DNA of 64,000 nucleotides from Sphingomonadales bacterium (GTDB lineage: Bacteria; Pseudomonadota; Alphaproteobacteria; Sphingomonadales; Sphingomonadaceae), in NCBI GenBank assembly GCA_009995225.1, contig JAACPW010000007.1, positions 1-64,000 of the forward strand. The letters run 5' to 3'. Under the pieces are notes generated by a model. The model was not told where the DNA came from. It saw nothing but the letters and a program-made list of their open reading frames with translations, and made no database searches. Positions 7,666 to 14,667 of this stretch are shown here, piece by piece. The position numbers were made by a program, and so were the translations under genes. The first letter of the stretch is position 1, and the number at the start of each line of letters is the position of its first letter.

Positions 7666-9756
7666 TCAGCTGGCCTTTCTGGGCGGGGGGTATCGGTTCT
7701 GCAGCTCGGCAAAGGCCGGAAGTGCCAGCAACCCTGGCTGAAGGCAGCCATCACCCGGCTGACAGTTTCCGTCCTCCAGCCACGCCTGCAGGTTCGCTAT
7801 GTCCATCGGACGCGCTAACGCATATCCTTGTGCCAGGCTGCATCCCATGCGCTTGAGGGTGAGGCAATCTTCCATCGATTCAACCCCTTCCGCGATGCAT
7901 TCCACGCCAAGCGTTTCGCACATGCTCATAATCGCGGTGACGATCTTTCCTACTCCCGGCTCTGCAAGATTACAGACGAAGCTGCGGTCGATCTTGATCT
8001 TGTCGATGGGAAGGCGGCTGAGATAGCTCAGGCTCGAAAAGCCGGTGCCGAAATCGTCAAGAGCAATCGCGACCCCCATGCTGCGCAGGCGCTCGATATG
8101 CGTAATCGCGGTCTGGTAATCCTGCATCCATGCGGTTTCCGTGATCTCGAAGGTCACGCGTTCCGGGGCAATGCCCTGATCCACAATCGTCGCGATAAGC
8201 ATATCGATTGTGCCGGGGCTGACGATGTCGCAGGTAGAAAGATTGAACGACAGGCCAAGATCGCCGGGCAGCACCACCGCATAGGCGAGCAACTTCGCGA
8301 ATAATGTCGTGGTGATATTGCCCATTATGTTCAGCCGCTCGGCCACTTTGATGAAGCGTGTCGGATCGACTTGGCCGACCAAGGCGCTGTTCCAGCGCGC
8401 CAGAGCTTCGACGCCGCGCACTTTCGCCGTGTCGAGACAGATGATCGGCTGCAGTTCGACCGCAAGCTCGCTGGCAAGGTCGGCGGACAAAAGGGCGGAC
8501 TCAAGCTCGGTCTCGGCGCGCAGATGGGTTTCAAGCTCGGGCGTGAAGAAGGCGTAGGCGCCGCGCCTTTCCGCCTTTACATCGTAAAGCGCATAATCAG
8601 CGCGGTCGAAAATCGAGATTGCTGTTGTCCCGGCGAAGGGGAACGAGGCAAAGCCGATGGAACACCCCAGTGACAAGCGATGTCCGTCTATCAGGAATGG
8701 TTGATGCAGCAGGGTGATGACCTCTGACCCGATGGCCGAGGCGGTGGCATCGTCACCATCGATCAGCAGCCCGAATTCGTCACCGCCGAGCCGGGCCACC
8801 AGCAATGTGTCGCTGGCAATCGATTGCAGCCGTTTGCCGACCTCGACCAGCAGATAATCCCCTGTCGCATGGCCGTGGATGTCATTCACCGGCTTGAAGC
8901 GATCCAGATCCAGCACCCCGACCACAAAGCCACTCCCTGCCGATGCGGATCTTTGAACGCGGTCTTCCAGATAAGACAGAAACAGGCGCCGGTTGGGCAT
9001 ACCCGTCAGCACATCGGTCATCGCAAGGCGGGCGTTTTCGACGGCGAGCCGCTCTGCCTTGCCCCGTTGCTGCGCAAGCTCGGCCCTCGATGTTATCAGC
9101 TCGGTGAAGGCTTCATGTGCGTTGAGCGAAACGCGGATCATCAATGTTGTTACCATCGCGGCGATCAACGCAACCATCAAAAACGTCTCATTGCCGCTGA
9201 CGACCTGATAGATCGAATAGGGCACCATCGTCGTGAGATTTACCAGCAACGCGGCCTGAGGCAGATGCATCAGGCAGAAGATGCAGCCGGTCGCGGTCAT
9301 CACCAGGCAAATCGCCACGCCCGCACGCTGGGTAGGATCGCCGTAAGCATCGAGCAGGAAGGAGTATGCAACATAGGATATGCAGATCGGGAGAACTGCA
9401 AGGGTGGTGCGGTGGAGCAGCGAGCGGGCTTCGGCCACGCTGATCTGATCCGGTTCGGGCAGGAACCAGATCCACCACACCATCCGGACTGTGCCAACGG
9501 CCACAAAAAGCCCCGCGACCGTTCCGATAATCAGAAAGGGGCCGGCGCCAGCCATCAGATAAAGGCTTGCAATCGCGATGATGATCAACAGGAGATAAAG
9601 CAGCGGCACTTGCCGCTTGAGGTTGGCATATTGCCCGATCAGAACGTCAGGGTCGGTCGAATAGGCCCAGCTCGATGGCTTCAGCCAACTGGCGCTGACC
9701 AGTGGTTTGGCAGCAGATGCCGCGCGCGGACGTTTTGTCTGCTTTGTCACAGGCAA
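7666..9756 (-). CDS. Membrane-bound GGDEF-EAL cyclic-di-GMP protein
   Basis: A 696-residue bifunctional signalling protein. Residues about 45-210 contain several hydrophobic helices (VPLLYLLLIIIAIASLYLMA, then FLIIGTVAGLFVAVGTV), forming an N-terminal membrane sensor. A GGDEF domain follows (starting at TDVLTGMPNRR, signature LGGDEFGLL intact), then an EAL domain with VEALARW, FEITET, DDFGTGFSSL, KIDRSF and AEGVES all present. Both diguanylate cyclase and phosphodiesterase activity are therefore possible. A motility or biofilm role would fit the flagellar genes further along, but the gene is distant from them and flanked by accessory DNA. The start at 9756 is the first in-frame ATG. Confidence 0.95.
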   Translation of the reverse strand: MPVTKQTKRPRAASAAKPLVSASWLKPSSWAYSTDPDVLIGQYANLKRQVPLLYLLLIIIAIASLYLMAGAGPFLIIGTVAGLFVAVGTVRMVWWIWFLPEPDQISVAEARSLLHRTTLAVLPICISYVAYSFLLDAYGDPTQRAGVAICLVMTATGCIFCLMHLPQAALLVNLTTMVPYSIYQVVSGNETFLMVALIAAMVTTLMIRVSLNAHEAFTELITSRAELAQQRGKAERLAVENARLAMTDVLTGMPNRRLFLSYLEDRVQRSASAGSGFVVGVLDLDRFKPVNDIHGHATGDYLLVEVGKRLQSIASDTLLVARLGGDEFGLLIDGDDATASAIGSEVITLLHQPFLIDGHRLSLGCSIGFASFPFAGTTAISIFDRADYALYDVKAERRGAYAFFTPELETHLRAETELESALLSADLASELAVELQPIICLDTAKVRGVEALARWNSALVGQVDPTRFIKVAERLNIMGNITTTLFAKLLAYAVVLPGDLGLSFNLSTCDIVSPGTIDMLIATIVDQGIAPERVTFEITETAWMQDYQTAITHIERLRSMGVAIALDDFGTGFSSLSYLSRLPIDKIKIDRSFVCNLAEPGVGKIVTAIMSMCETLGVECIAEGVESMEDCLTLKRMGCSLAQGYALARPMDIANLQAWLEDGNCQPGDGCLQPGLLALPAFAELQNRYPPPRKAS

Positions 9757-9842
9757 AAAAGCTCCAATGCGCGTCCCTGAATACCTCCGTTTAGCTGAAG
9801 TGATCGAACAAGATCTTAACGCCGAACTACTGGTTGTGACTT

Positions 9843-9890
9843 GATGGCCGGAATGGGGTCGGTTTCAGAATTTCGGCTTTCGGAGAGAAA
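9843..9890 (+). repeat. Dispersed intergenic repeat, copy 1
   Basis: Begins GATGGCCGGAATGGGGTCGG and matches the sequence starting at 24392 (GATGACCGGTATGGGGTCGA) at most positions over about 28 bases, with weaker similarity beyond. Both copies lie in noncoding DNA between unrelated genes. Confidence 0.4.
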
Positions 9891-9983
9891 TCCGTCGAAG
9901 CTGCCAGGCAGATTTCGGGACCGCGTATCGGCCCCGCTCATGGCGGCTCGTGGGTGGTTTCCTGCCTGTGGGCTTTTGATCGT

Positions 9984-10384
9984 TCAATCAGCAAATCGAA
10001 CGTCATTAAAGTGACGCTTCACCTTTTCGAGCACCTCACTGTCGGAAGTCGTGACTTCATAGAATGAGCTATCGACTGCACGAATAATTGCCCAAATCTG
10101 TCCCGGCCTGTTTTGGAAGGCTCCCATGAAGTCACCCCAGATGACTTGTTGAGTTTCATTTGCCAGCGCCAAAAGTTCCTTGCCATTGACCGTCGCTGAT
10201 TCGGCAGCGAGCTTCTCAAGCGCCGCTCCGCCCTCAGCTGTTGCGAAGAACTCCTCGTTGCAGGATTTGTCACTGTCCATTCTGCTTCCAATGATGCGGG
10301 GGCGAGAAGCGCCAGAAGGTCACGCAGGTCGAACGCGAGGACATTGCGATCATCATCTAAGTCGTGGATCGTGATTGTCTGCAT
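9984..10384 (-). pseudogene. Frameshifted unrecognised gene
   Basis: Two overlapping minus-strand frames look like one gene split by a frameshift. The first starts at ATG 10384 with protein-like sequence (MQTITIHDLDDDRNVLAFD, then LRDLLALLAPASLEAEWTV) but degenerates into arginine-serine-rich text after about residue 40. At that place the other frame (codons from 10280) becomes protein-like and continues to a natural end (QQVIWGDFMGAFQN, RHFNDVRFAD). Joining them gives about 130 residues of coherent sequence. The alternative is that the 98-aa frame 9984-10280 is an independent gene. No family recognised. It ends about 35 bases from the IS6-family element. Confidence 0.5.
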
Positions 10385-10419
10385 ATGCCTTACCCAGTCA
10401 GTCGGCGTCTATCGCCTGA

Positions 10420-11261
10420 GGGTGCTGTCAGTCTAATCGCAACTCGTCTCCGATTGGCGAAGTCCGCCCTTCCCCGTTGGTGGATCAGGCCATGAGGTTC
10501 TGCCACTCAGCCAGTGCGGCTGAGCGGGCGGTCTTGTAGGTCTGGCGGTCGGTGAGGTGACGATCAAGGTTGAAGTGGTTGTGGACGTTGGCATGGACCG
10601 AGGCGAACTTCTGTAACGACTTCATCTGTCGAAACCGAAGCATAGCCCGTTCTCGTCGTCGGAACGGCAGGTGGCTGTTCTCCACCCGGTTGTTGGCCCA
10701 GCGCCCCACCTCCTGCTTTTCGGTGTTACCAAGGGTAGTCATTGCCGCCTTATAGGAACGCAGCCCGTCGGTGGTGATTTTCTCTGGTGATCCATGCCGC
10801 TTGAGCGCCTTCTTCATGAAGGTGAGAGCAGCCTGTTTGTCTCGGGTCTTGGTGACGTAGCTCTCGAGCACCTCGCCCTCCTGGTCGACTGCGCGCCAGA
10901 GGTAATGCATCTCGCCGTTGATCTTCACATACACCTCATCGAGGTGCCATTTCCAATGCCGGAAGCCCTTCATCCGGCACACCCGCTGGCGGCGAATATC
11001 ACTGGCAAACAGCGGGCCGAACCGGTTCCACCAGTGCCGAACCGTTTCGTGGCAGATATCAATCCCGCGCTCAAAGAGCAGGTCTTCGACGTTCCGCAAC
11101 GACTGCGGGAAGCGGACGTACATCATCACCACCAGCCGGATTACCTCGGGCGAAGAATTGAAACGGCGGAAAGGGCTTGGCGGAAGGGCTCGAGATTTGC
11201 GCTGCACCACCACTGGCTAGCAGGGCTCCACGCGAGGTGCCACGTTAGTCTGACAGGACCC
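10420..11261 (-). mobile_element. IS6-family insertion sequence
   Basis: The ends are imperfect inverted repeats: GGGTGCTGTCAGTCTAAT at 10420 and, on the other strand from 11261, GGGTCCTGTCAGACTAAC. They enclose one transposase gene, giving an 842-base element of normal IS6-family size. The eight bases outside each end differ, so no target duplication is seen. This suggests recombination between copies or a deletion after insertion. Its right end lies 20 bases from the stop of the last bacteriocin-locus gene. Confidence 0.85.
10485..11213 (-). CDS. IS6-family DDE transposase
   Basis: The 242-residue transposase has an N-terminal helix-turn-helix region (VEDLLFERGIDICHETVRHW) and the full DDE catalytic set: HLDEVYVKINGE, TTDGLRSYKAA and RVENSHLPFRRRERAM. 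IS6-family enzymes move by copy-in, forming cointegrates. The gene fills the element with short margins and shows no frameshift, so it may be active. Confidence 0.92.
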   Translation of the reverse strand: MVVQRKSRALPPSPFRRFNSSPEVIRLVVMMYVRFPQSLRNVEDLLFERGIDICHETVRHWWNRFGPLFASDIRRQRVCRMKGFRHWKWHLDEVYVKINGEMHYLWRAVDQEGEVLESYVTKTRDKQAALTFMKKALKRHGSPEKITTDGLRSYKAAMTTLGNTEKQEVGRWANNRVENSHLPFRRRERAMLRFRQMKSLQKFASVHANVHNHFNLDRHLTDRQTYKTARSAALAEWQNLMA

Positions 11262-11280
11262 TTAAACCCGTTCTGAGGTT

Positions 11281-11466
11281 TTATTGCCTATCTGTTGCTT
11301 TCGTTTGTTCGCCGGGGGGAGTAATCGCTGCAAGCATTCCAAGGGCGGCGGCACCCATAAGCAACGCAATTTCGTATCCGCCCGCTTCTACGCCAAAGAC
11401 TTTAGTGGCAAGGAATGCCAGGAGCGGAATTGACGCAATGAAAATCAGCTTTTTTTGATATACCAT
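11281..11466 (-). CDS. Small two-helix membrane protein, candidate microcin immunity protein
   Basis: A 61-residue protein with two hydrophobic helices (IFIASIPLLAFLATKVFG and IALLMGAAALGMLAAITPP) and charged ends (MVYQKK, EQTKATDRQ). The ATG at 11466 has GGAG at proper distance. It follows two bacteriocin precursors on the same strand after 89 bases, which is where class II microcin immunity genes are usually found. It has no double-glycine leader, so it is not another precursor. No sequence family recognised; the immunity role is inference from size, topology and position. Confidence 0.6.
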   Translation of the reverse strand: MVYQKKLIFIASIPLLAFLATKVFGVEAGGYEIALLMGAAALGMLAAITPPGEQTKATDRQ

Positions 11467-11555
11467 AATGGCTCCGCTTTTGTAGCCCGCCGATCGAAAA
11501 TAAGCTCAGCCAATCTAAGCTTCACCATAATTTATCTTCAATCGGCGGCCTTTCT

Positions 11556-11780
11556 TCAATCTGCTTCTATTGCCGCAATCGCGCCACCTAAATACGCCGC
11601 AGTTGCTCCGGCCGCTGCAACCGCTGGGCCCGCTGGGCCAAAAAAGGGCGAGAGTGCAATAGCAACCAACCCAATTTCGGCCACCTCCCGCGCCGTCAGC
11701 TCGGCACCGTCGACTTGCTCAATCTCATTTACCGAAAGCTCGGTGATTCCAGTTGAAAAATTAGCGTTATCAATCTTCAT
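11556..11780 (-). CDS. Double-glycine-leader microcin precursor (74 aa)
   Basis: The leader ends ELSVNEIEQVDGA, the pattern of class II microcin and bacteriocin leaders (ELSxxEIxxVxGG/GA), so cleavage is expected after Ala26. The predicted core of about 48 residues is rich in Ala and Gly (GLVAIALSPFFGPAGPAVAA, GATAAYLGGAIAAIEAD), hydrophobic, without cysteine, and resembles pore-forming microcins such as microcin V. GAGGG precedes the ATG at 11780. It follows the 79-aa precursor after 18 bases and shares the leader motif with the two other precursors here. The C39 exporter at 14668-16782 is the expected processing and export machine. Precursor class fairly sure, activity unknown. Confidence 0.82.
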   Translation of the reverse strand: MKIDNANFSTGITELSVNEIEQVDGAELTAREVAEIGLVAIALSPFFGPAGPAVAAAGATAAYLGGAIAAIEAD

Positions 11781-11798
11781 AAAATAGCCCTCAAAAAT

Positions 11799-12038
11799 TC
11801 AATCGATGATTTGCGCGGCTGCGTAGCTCACGAGAGACACCGCAGCTAGGCCAGCCGCTACAAATCTTGCGCCTGGAATGGGAGCGAACGTTGCACCAAG
11901 CGCGGCCGCACCAGCGGCAAGGGAAACTGTCTCGAGATCTGTAGATAATTCACCGCCGCCTACAAGATCGATTTCATTTAAGTTAAGGTCCTGAATTCCG
12001 TTCACTTCAAAATTACCTGAAGTTGCCTGAAAGGTCAT
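11799..12038 (-). CDS. Double-glycine-leader microcin precursor (79 aa)
   Basis: The ATG at 12038 is chosen over the longer frame because AAGGAG lies seven bases upstream and the leader begins there. The leader ends DLNLNEIDLVGG and cleavage is expected after Gly28, leaving about 51 residues (GELSTDLETVSLAAGAAALG, then a Gly/Ala/Val-rich helix ending SYAAAQIID). No cysteines, one hydrophobic membrane-active-looking segment. The leader is nearly identical in pattern to those of the neighbouring precursors while the cores differ, as expected for a set of bacteriocins sharing one exporter. Confidence 0.82.
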   Translation of the reverse strand: MTFQATSGNFEVNGIQDLNLNEIDLVGGGELSTDLETVSLAAGAAALGATFAPIPGARFVAAGLAAVSLVSYAAAQIID

Positions 12039-12149
12039 AAGATTCTCCTTAAATTTACCGTCGAACCAAAGCTTTGGCCGCGGGTAGAAAAGCATGTATC
12101 CCCATATGCGGTCAACACGCCTCAAAAAATGTCTCGCCTTTGAGGCGCC
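12039..12149 (-). promoter_or_regulatory. Upstream region of the intact precursor pair, with hairpin
   Basis: Contains the Shine-Dalgarno of the 79-aa precursor and a stem GCCTCAAA/TTTGAGGC (about 12119-12126 with 12139-12146). The decayed IS begins directly beyond it, so the original promoter or read-through from the exporter genes may have been displaced. No clear promoter boxes recognised. Confidence 0.3.
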
Positions 12150-12556
12150 GATCTGATTCGTTCGTCTTTGCGATGAGCGGAAGCGATAATGTTGGGTCAA
12201 CCTGGTTTCTTTGATTTGTGGGATCGTTATGCGGCGTTGAGCGCGGCGGGCGATCCGCTGGAGCGTTTGTCGTCGGTGGTAGAGTTTGAGGTGTTCCCGG
12301 GCCGCTGGTGGCAGAGCTGCGCCGGAGCGCTCTCAGCAAGGGCGGCCGGCCACCGTGTGATCCGGAAATGATGTTCAAGATCTTGGTGTTGCAGGCACTC
12401 TATTCGCTGGCGGACGAGGGGTGCGAGTTCTAGATGAAGGACCGCGTGTCATTCCAGCAGTTCCTTGGGCTGGGGCTCGATGGCATCATCCCGGACGCGA
12501 ACACACTGTCGCTGCTCCGCGAGCAGCTGGACACCCGCAAAAACCTCTCGCGTTTG
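12150..12556 (+). pseudogene. Remnant of an IS5-family transposase gene
   Basis: The start (MLGQPGFFDLWDRYAALSAA) and later pieces (FKILVLQALYSLADEG, then PDANTLSLLREQLD in another stretch) match the N-terminal domain of the neighbouring IS5-family transposase, but the frame shifts near 12310 and a stop interrupts at 12432-12434. Only the N-terminal third is left. Its left flank GATCTGATTCGTTCG resembles the left end of the next element (GATCTGATTCACTCG), so both come from related IS. Not functional. Confidence 0.75.
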
Positions 12557-13330
12557 GGGCCATGATCTGATTCACTCGGAGAAGTGGACGGAGAGGTTTG
12601 ATGCACCCACGCAGCCTGTTTTCGCTGGCGGAGTACCTGGAGCGGCTGAGCAAGAACGGCGATCCTCTGGAGGTGTTGGCGGGCGCGGTAGAGTTTGAAC
12701 GGTTCCGGCCGCTTCTGACCCGCGGGCTAGGCTATGGCGACGGCGCCAAGGACGGTCGGCCGGCCTTTGATCCGATCGCGATGTTCAAGGTACTGGTGGT
12801 CCAGGCGCAGCATAATCTGTCGGATGCGCGCATGGAGTTCATGATCAGAGATCGGCTGTCATGGATGCGCTTCTTCGGCTTCGAACTTGGCAGCGCGATG
12901 CCGGACGAGAACACCATCCGTCATTATCGTAATCGGTTGACCGAGAGCAGCACCCTCGAGGCTCTGATGCAGGCGTTCGAGGAGCAACTGCGTGAGGCTG
13001 GGTATCTGACGATGGGTGGCCAGATCGTCGACGCGACATTGGTGCCCGCGCCCAAGCAGCGCAATACCGAGGACGAGAAGACCGCCATCAATGCGGGGAA
13101 GTCGGCAAAGCAGATCTGGCGCGGCAAGCCGAACAAGGCGCACCAGAAGGATGTCGATGCGCGCTGGACGATCAAGATCGGCGGCAAGGTCCGCTATCGC
13201 ACCGACGGCACACCTCTGCCGCCGATCGCCACGCCCGTGTTTGGCTACAAGTCAGATATCAGCATCGATCGGCGCTCTGGCTTCATTCGCAAGGCAGCGA
13301 TGACCTCAGCGGCAAACAGCAATGTCCAGA
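12557..13330 (+). mobile_element. 3'-truncated IS5-family insertion sequence
   Basis: Begins at GCCATGATCTGATTCACTCG and contains the transposase frame listed at 12598, but loses IS-like sequence near 13325, where the reading runs into the bacteriocin fragment on the opposite strand. No right inverted repeat is seen. It abuts the decayed IS copy on its left. The truncation suggests a deletion that also shortened the bacteriocin locus. Confidence 0.65.
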
Positions 13331-13431
13331 TGGGAATAATTCCAGTTAGGAGGATAGGGAAGAGGAAGCAACGAGGGAAGCTCCAACGGTGGCCGATATT
13401 CGACCCGCGTAAGCGTTTCCGAACGTTGTAA
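12598..13431 (+). pseudogene. Truncated IS5-family transposase
   Basis: Residues 1-240 read as a normal IS5-family transposase: DUF772-like N-terminus (LEVLAGAVEFERFRPLL, FKVLVVQAQHNLSDARMEF, RDRLSWMRFFGF, PDENTIRHYRNRL), first catalytic Asp in GGQIVDATLV, then FGYKSDISIDRRSGFIRKAA. At AANSNVQ the family similarity stops and about 37 unrelated residues follow to the stop. The part that would carry the remaining catalytic residues is missing, so the protein should be inactive. Confidence 0.75.
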
Positions 13432-13501
13432 CATCCCTAGCGCCTAGCACAGGGGCAGCTGCTACCGCACCTGCACTAAGGCCAATAGATATCACACCCT
13501 C
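13346..13501 (-). pseudogene. 3' half of an IS-split microcin precursor gene
   Basis: Reading on the minus strand from the IS edge gives EGVISIGLSAGAVAAAPVLG, then ARDVTTFGNAYAGRISATVG and a stop at 13346. This is a Gly/Ala-rich, cysteine-free sequence like the cores of the two intact precursors. It joins in frame with the leader half at 14486-14588 when the IS5-family element and three bases are removed, giving about 84 residues. The start codon is on the other side of the IS, so this half should not be made. Confidence 0.75.
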
Positions 13502-14485
13502 AGAGCCTGATCCGAAATTAAGGTAAGAGGTGTCAGCGGTTTAGCTTGACGCCATCCCAAGTTGTTGACTGTGCTTTGCACATCTTCGTTTCCAACGGTT
13601 TTGCTACAGACCGATGGACATCAACGATGTGGACCAACACCGCCCGGGCGCAGTATGCCCGTGCACAGCTGATTTTGCCAAGCGATTTGACCGGCGCCGA
13701 ATGGGCCGTTCTGGAACCCTTCTTTCCGCAGCCTTCCCACGTGGGGCGTTCGCGCAAATGGCGTCTACGGCGTATCGTCGAAGCGATCCTGTATCGGCTG
13801 CGCGGCGGGCTGCCATGGCGAATATTGCCGCCGTGTTTTCCTCCGTTCTCGACGGTGCGACGCTGGTTCTACCTGTGGCGCGACAATGGGCTTTGGCTCT
13901 CGCTCAATCACGCTTTGCTGCTGATCGGCCGGGAAGCGGTAGGACGCGAGGCCTCGCCCAGCGCAGGGGTGATCGATAGCCAGAGCGTCAATACCACCGA
14001 GAGCGGCGGGCCTCGGGGCTACGATGCAGGCAAGAAGATCAAACGGCGCAAGTGTCACATCCTGACAGATACTGAGGGCGATCTCGTGCACGCTGTGATC
14101 CACACCTCTGATATTCAGGATCGCGACGGCGCACCGCTCTTGCTGGCCGAAATAATCTGGCGCTTCCCGTGGCTGCGGTACGTCTTCGCCGATGGCGGCT
14201 ACGCCGGTGACAAGCTCCGGGAGGCACTGCGCAAGATCGGCACCGCCAAGTGGACGGTCGCAATCTTCAAGCGGTCCGACACCGCAAAGGGCTTCGAAGC
14301 GCTGCCGCGCCGCTGGGTGGTGAAACGAACCTTTGCATGGCTCAGCCGCAACCGTCGGCTCGCCAAGGACTTCGAGCAAACCATCGCCTTAGCTACCGCA
14401 TGGTTGTTCATCGCTTCCATCCAGCGCTTCGCATGCCGCATCGCAAGGCATTGCAATCACATTGGTTAATTATGAATCAGGCTCT
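13502..14485 (+). mobile_element. IS5-family element inserted in a microcin precursor gene
   Basis: Terminal inverted repeats are AGAGCCTGATCCGAAATTAA at 13502 and, from 14485 on the other strand, AGAGCCTGATTCATAATTAA. The element is about 984 bases. The flanking triplets are TAA and TGA in the orientation of the split gene, a near match to the TNA target duplication of the IS1031/IS427 type with one difference. It sits six codons after the predicted cleavage site of the bacteriocin precursor. Confidence 0.85.
13627..14469 (+). CDS. IS5-family transposase, catalytic Glu replaced by Lys
   Basis: The usual start of this group, MWTNTARAQYARAQL, places the ATG at 13627 (280 residues). Catalytic Asp residues are visible in GVIDSQSVNTTE and YVFADGGYAGDKL. 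The third motif reads VVKRTFAWLSRNRRLAKDFE; relatives I know have VVERTFAWL, where the Glu completes the DDE triad. Here the codon is AAA for Lys, so this copy is probably inactive unless helped in trans. The rest of the frame is intact. Confidence 0.85.
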   Translation: MWTNTARAQYARAQLILPSDLTGAEWAVLEPFFPQPSHVGRSRKWRLRRIVEAILYRLRGGLPWRILPPCFPPFSTVRRWFYLWRDNGLWLSLNHALLLIGREAVGREASPSAGVIDSQSVNTTESGGPRGYDAGKKIKRRKCHILTDTEGDLVHAVIHTSDIQDRDGAPLLLAEIIWRFPWLRYVFADGGYAGDKLREALRKIGTAKWTVAIFKRSDTAKGFEALPRRWVVKRTFAWLSRNRRLAKDFEQTIALATAWLFIASIQRFACRIARHCNHIG

Positions 14486-14588
14486 TAGCGAGATTGAACA
14501 ACGCCCCGTCCACGAGCTCGATTTCATTCAAGTTCACTTCTCGAATGCCAGCGCGCACAACGGAACCGGCAGTATGTAAATCAATCAT
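14486..14588 (-). pseudogene. 5' half of an IS-split microcin precursor gene (leader)
   Basis: ATG at 14588 with GGGAAGG upstream. The leader begins MIDLHTAGSVVRAGI and ends EVNLNEIELVDGA, closely matching the leaders of the two intact precursors, with cleavage expected after Ala29. Only LFNLAK of the core remains before the IS5 end; the frame then enters the IS and stops after a few codons (SLIHN). It is the first precursor after the exporter gene, which ends 80 bases upstream. The 3' half lies at 13346-13501. Confidence 0.8.
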
Positions 14589-14667
14589 GCCTTCCCTCTC
14601 CACTATCTAGCAACCAACACGCAAATCGCTTCGGCAGCGCTAATGAAGATTATCGAGAACAGATCTA

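Noticed and set aside
8824..9780. A 318-codon plus-strand frame opposite the GGDEF-EAL gene
   Set aside because: It is antisense to a gene with complete catalytic motifs and reads as low-complexity His/Gln/Arg text; a shadow frame.
12119..12146. Rho-independent terminator
   Set aside because: The stem GCCTCAAA/TTTGAGGC is AT-rich at its centre and has no following T run; left as an unexplained hairpin beside an IS edge.
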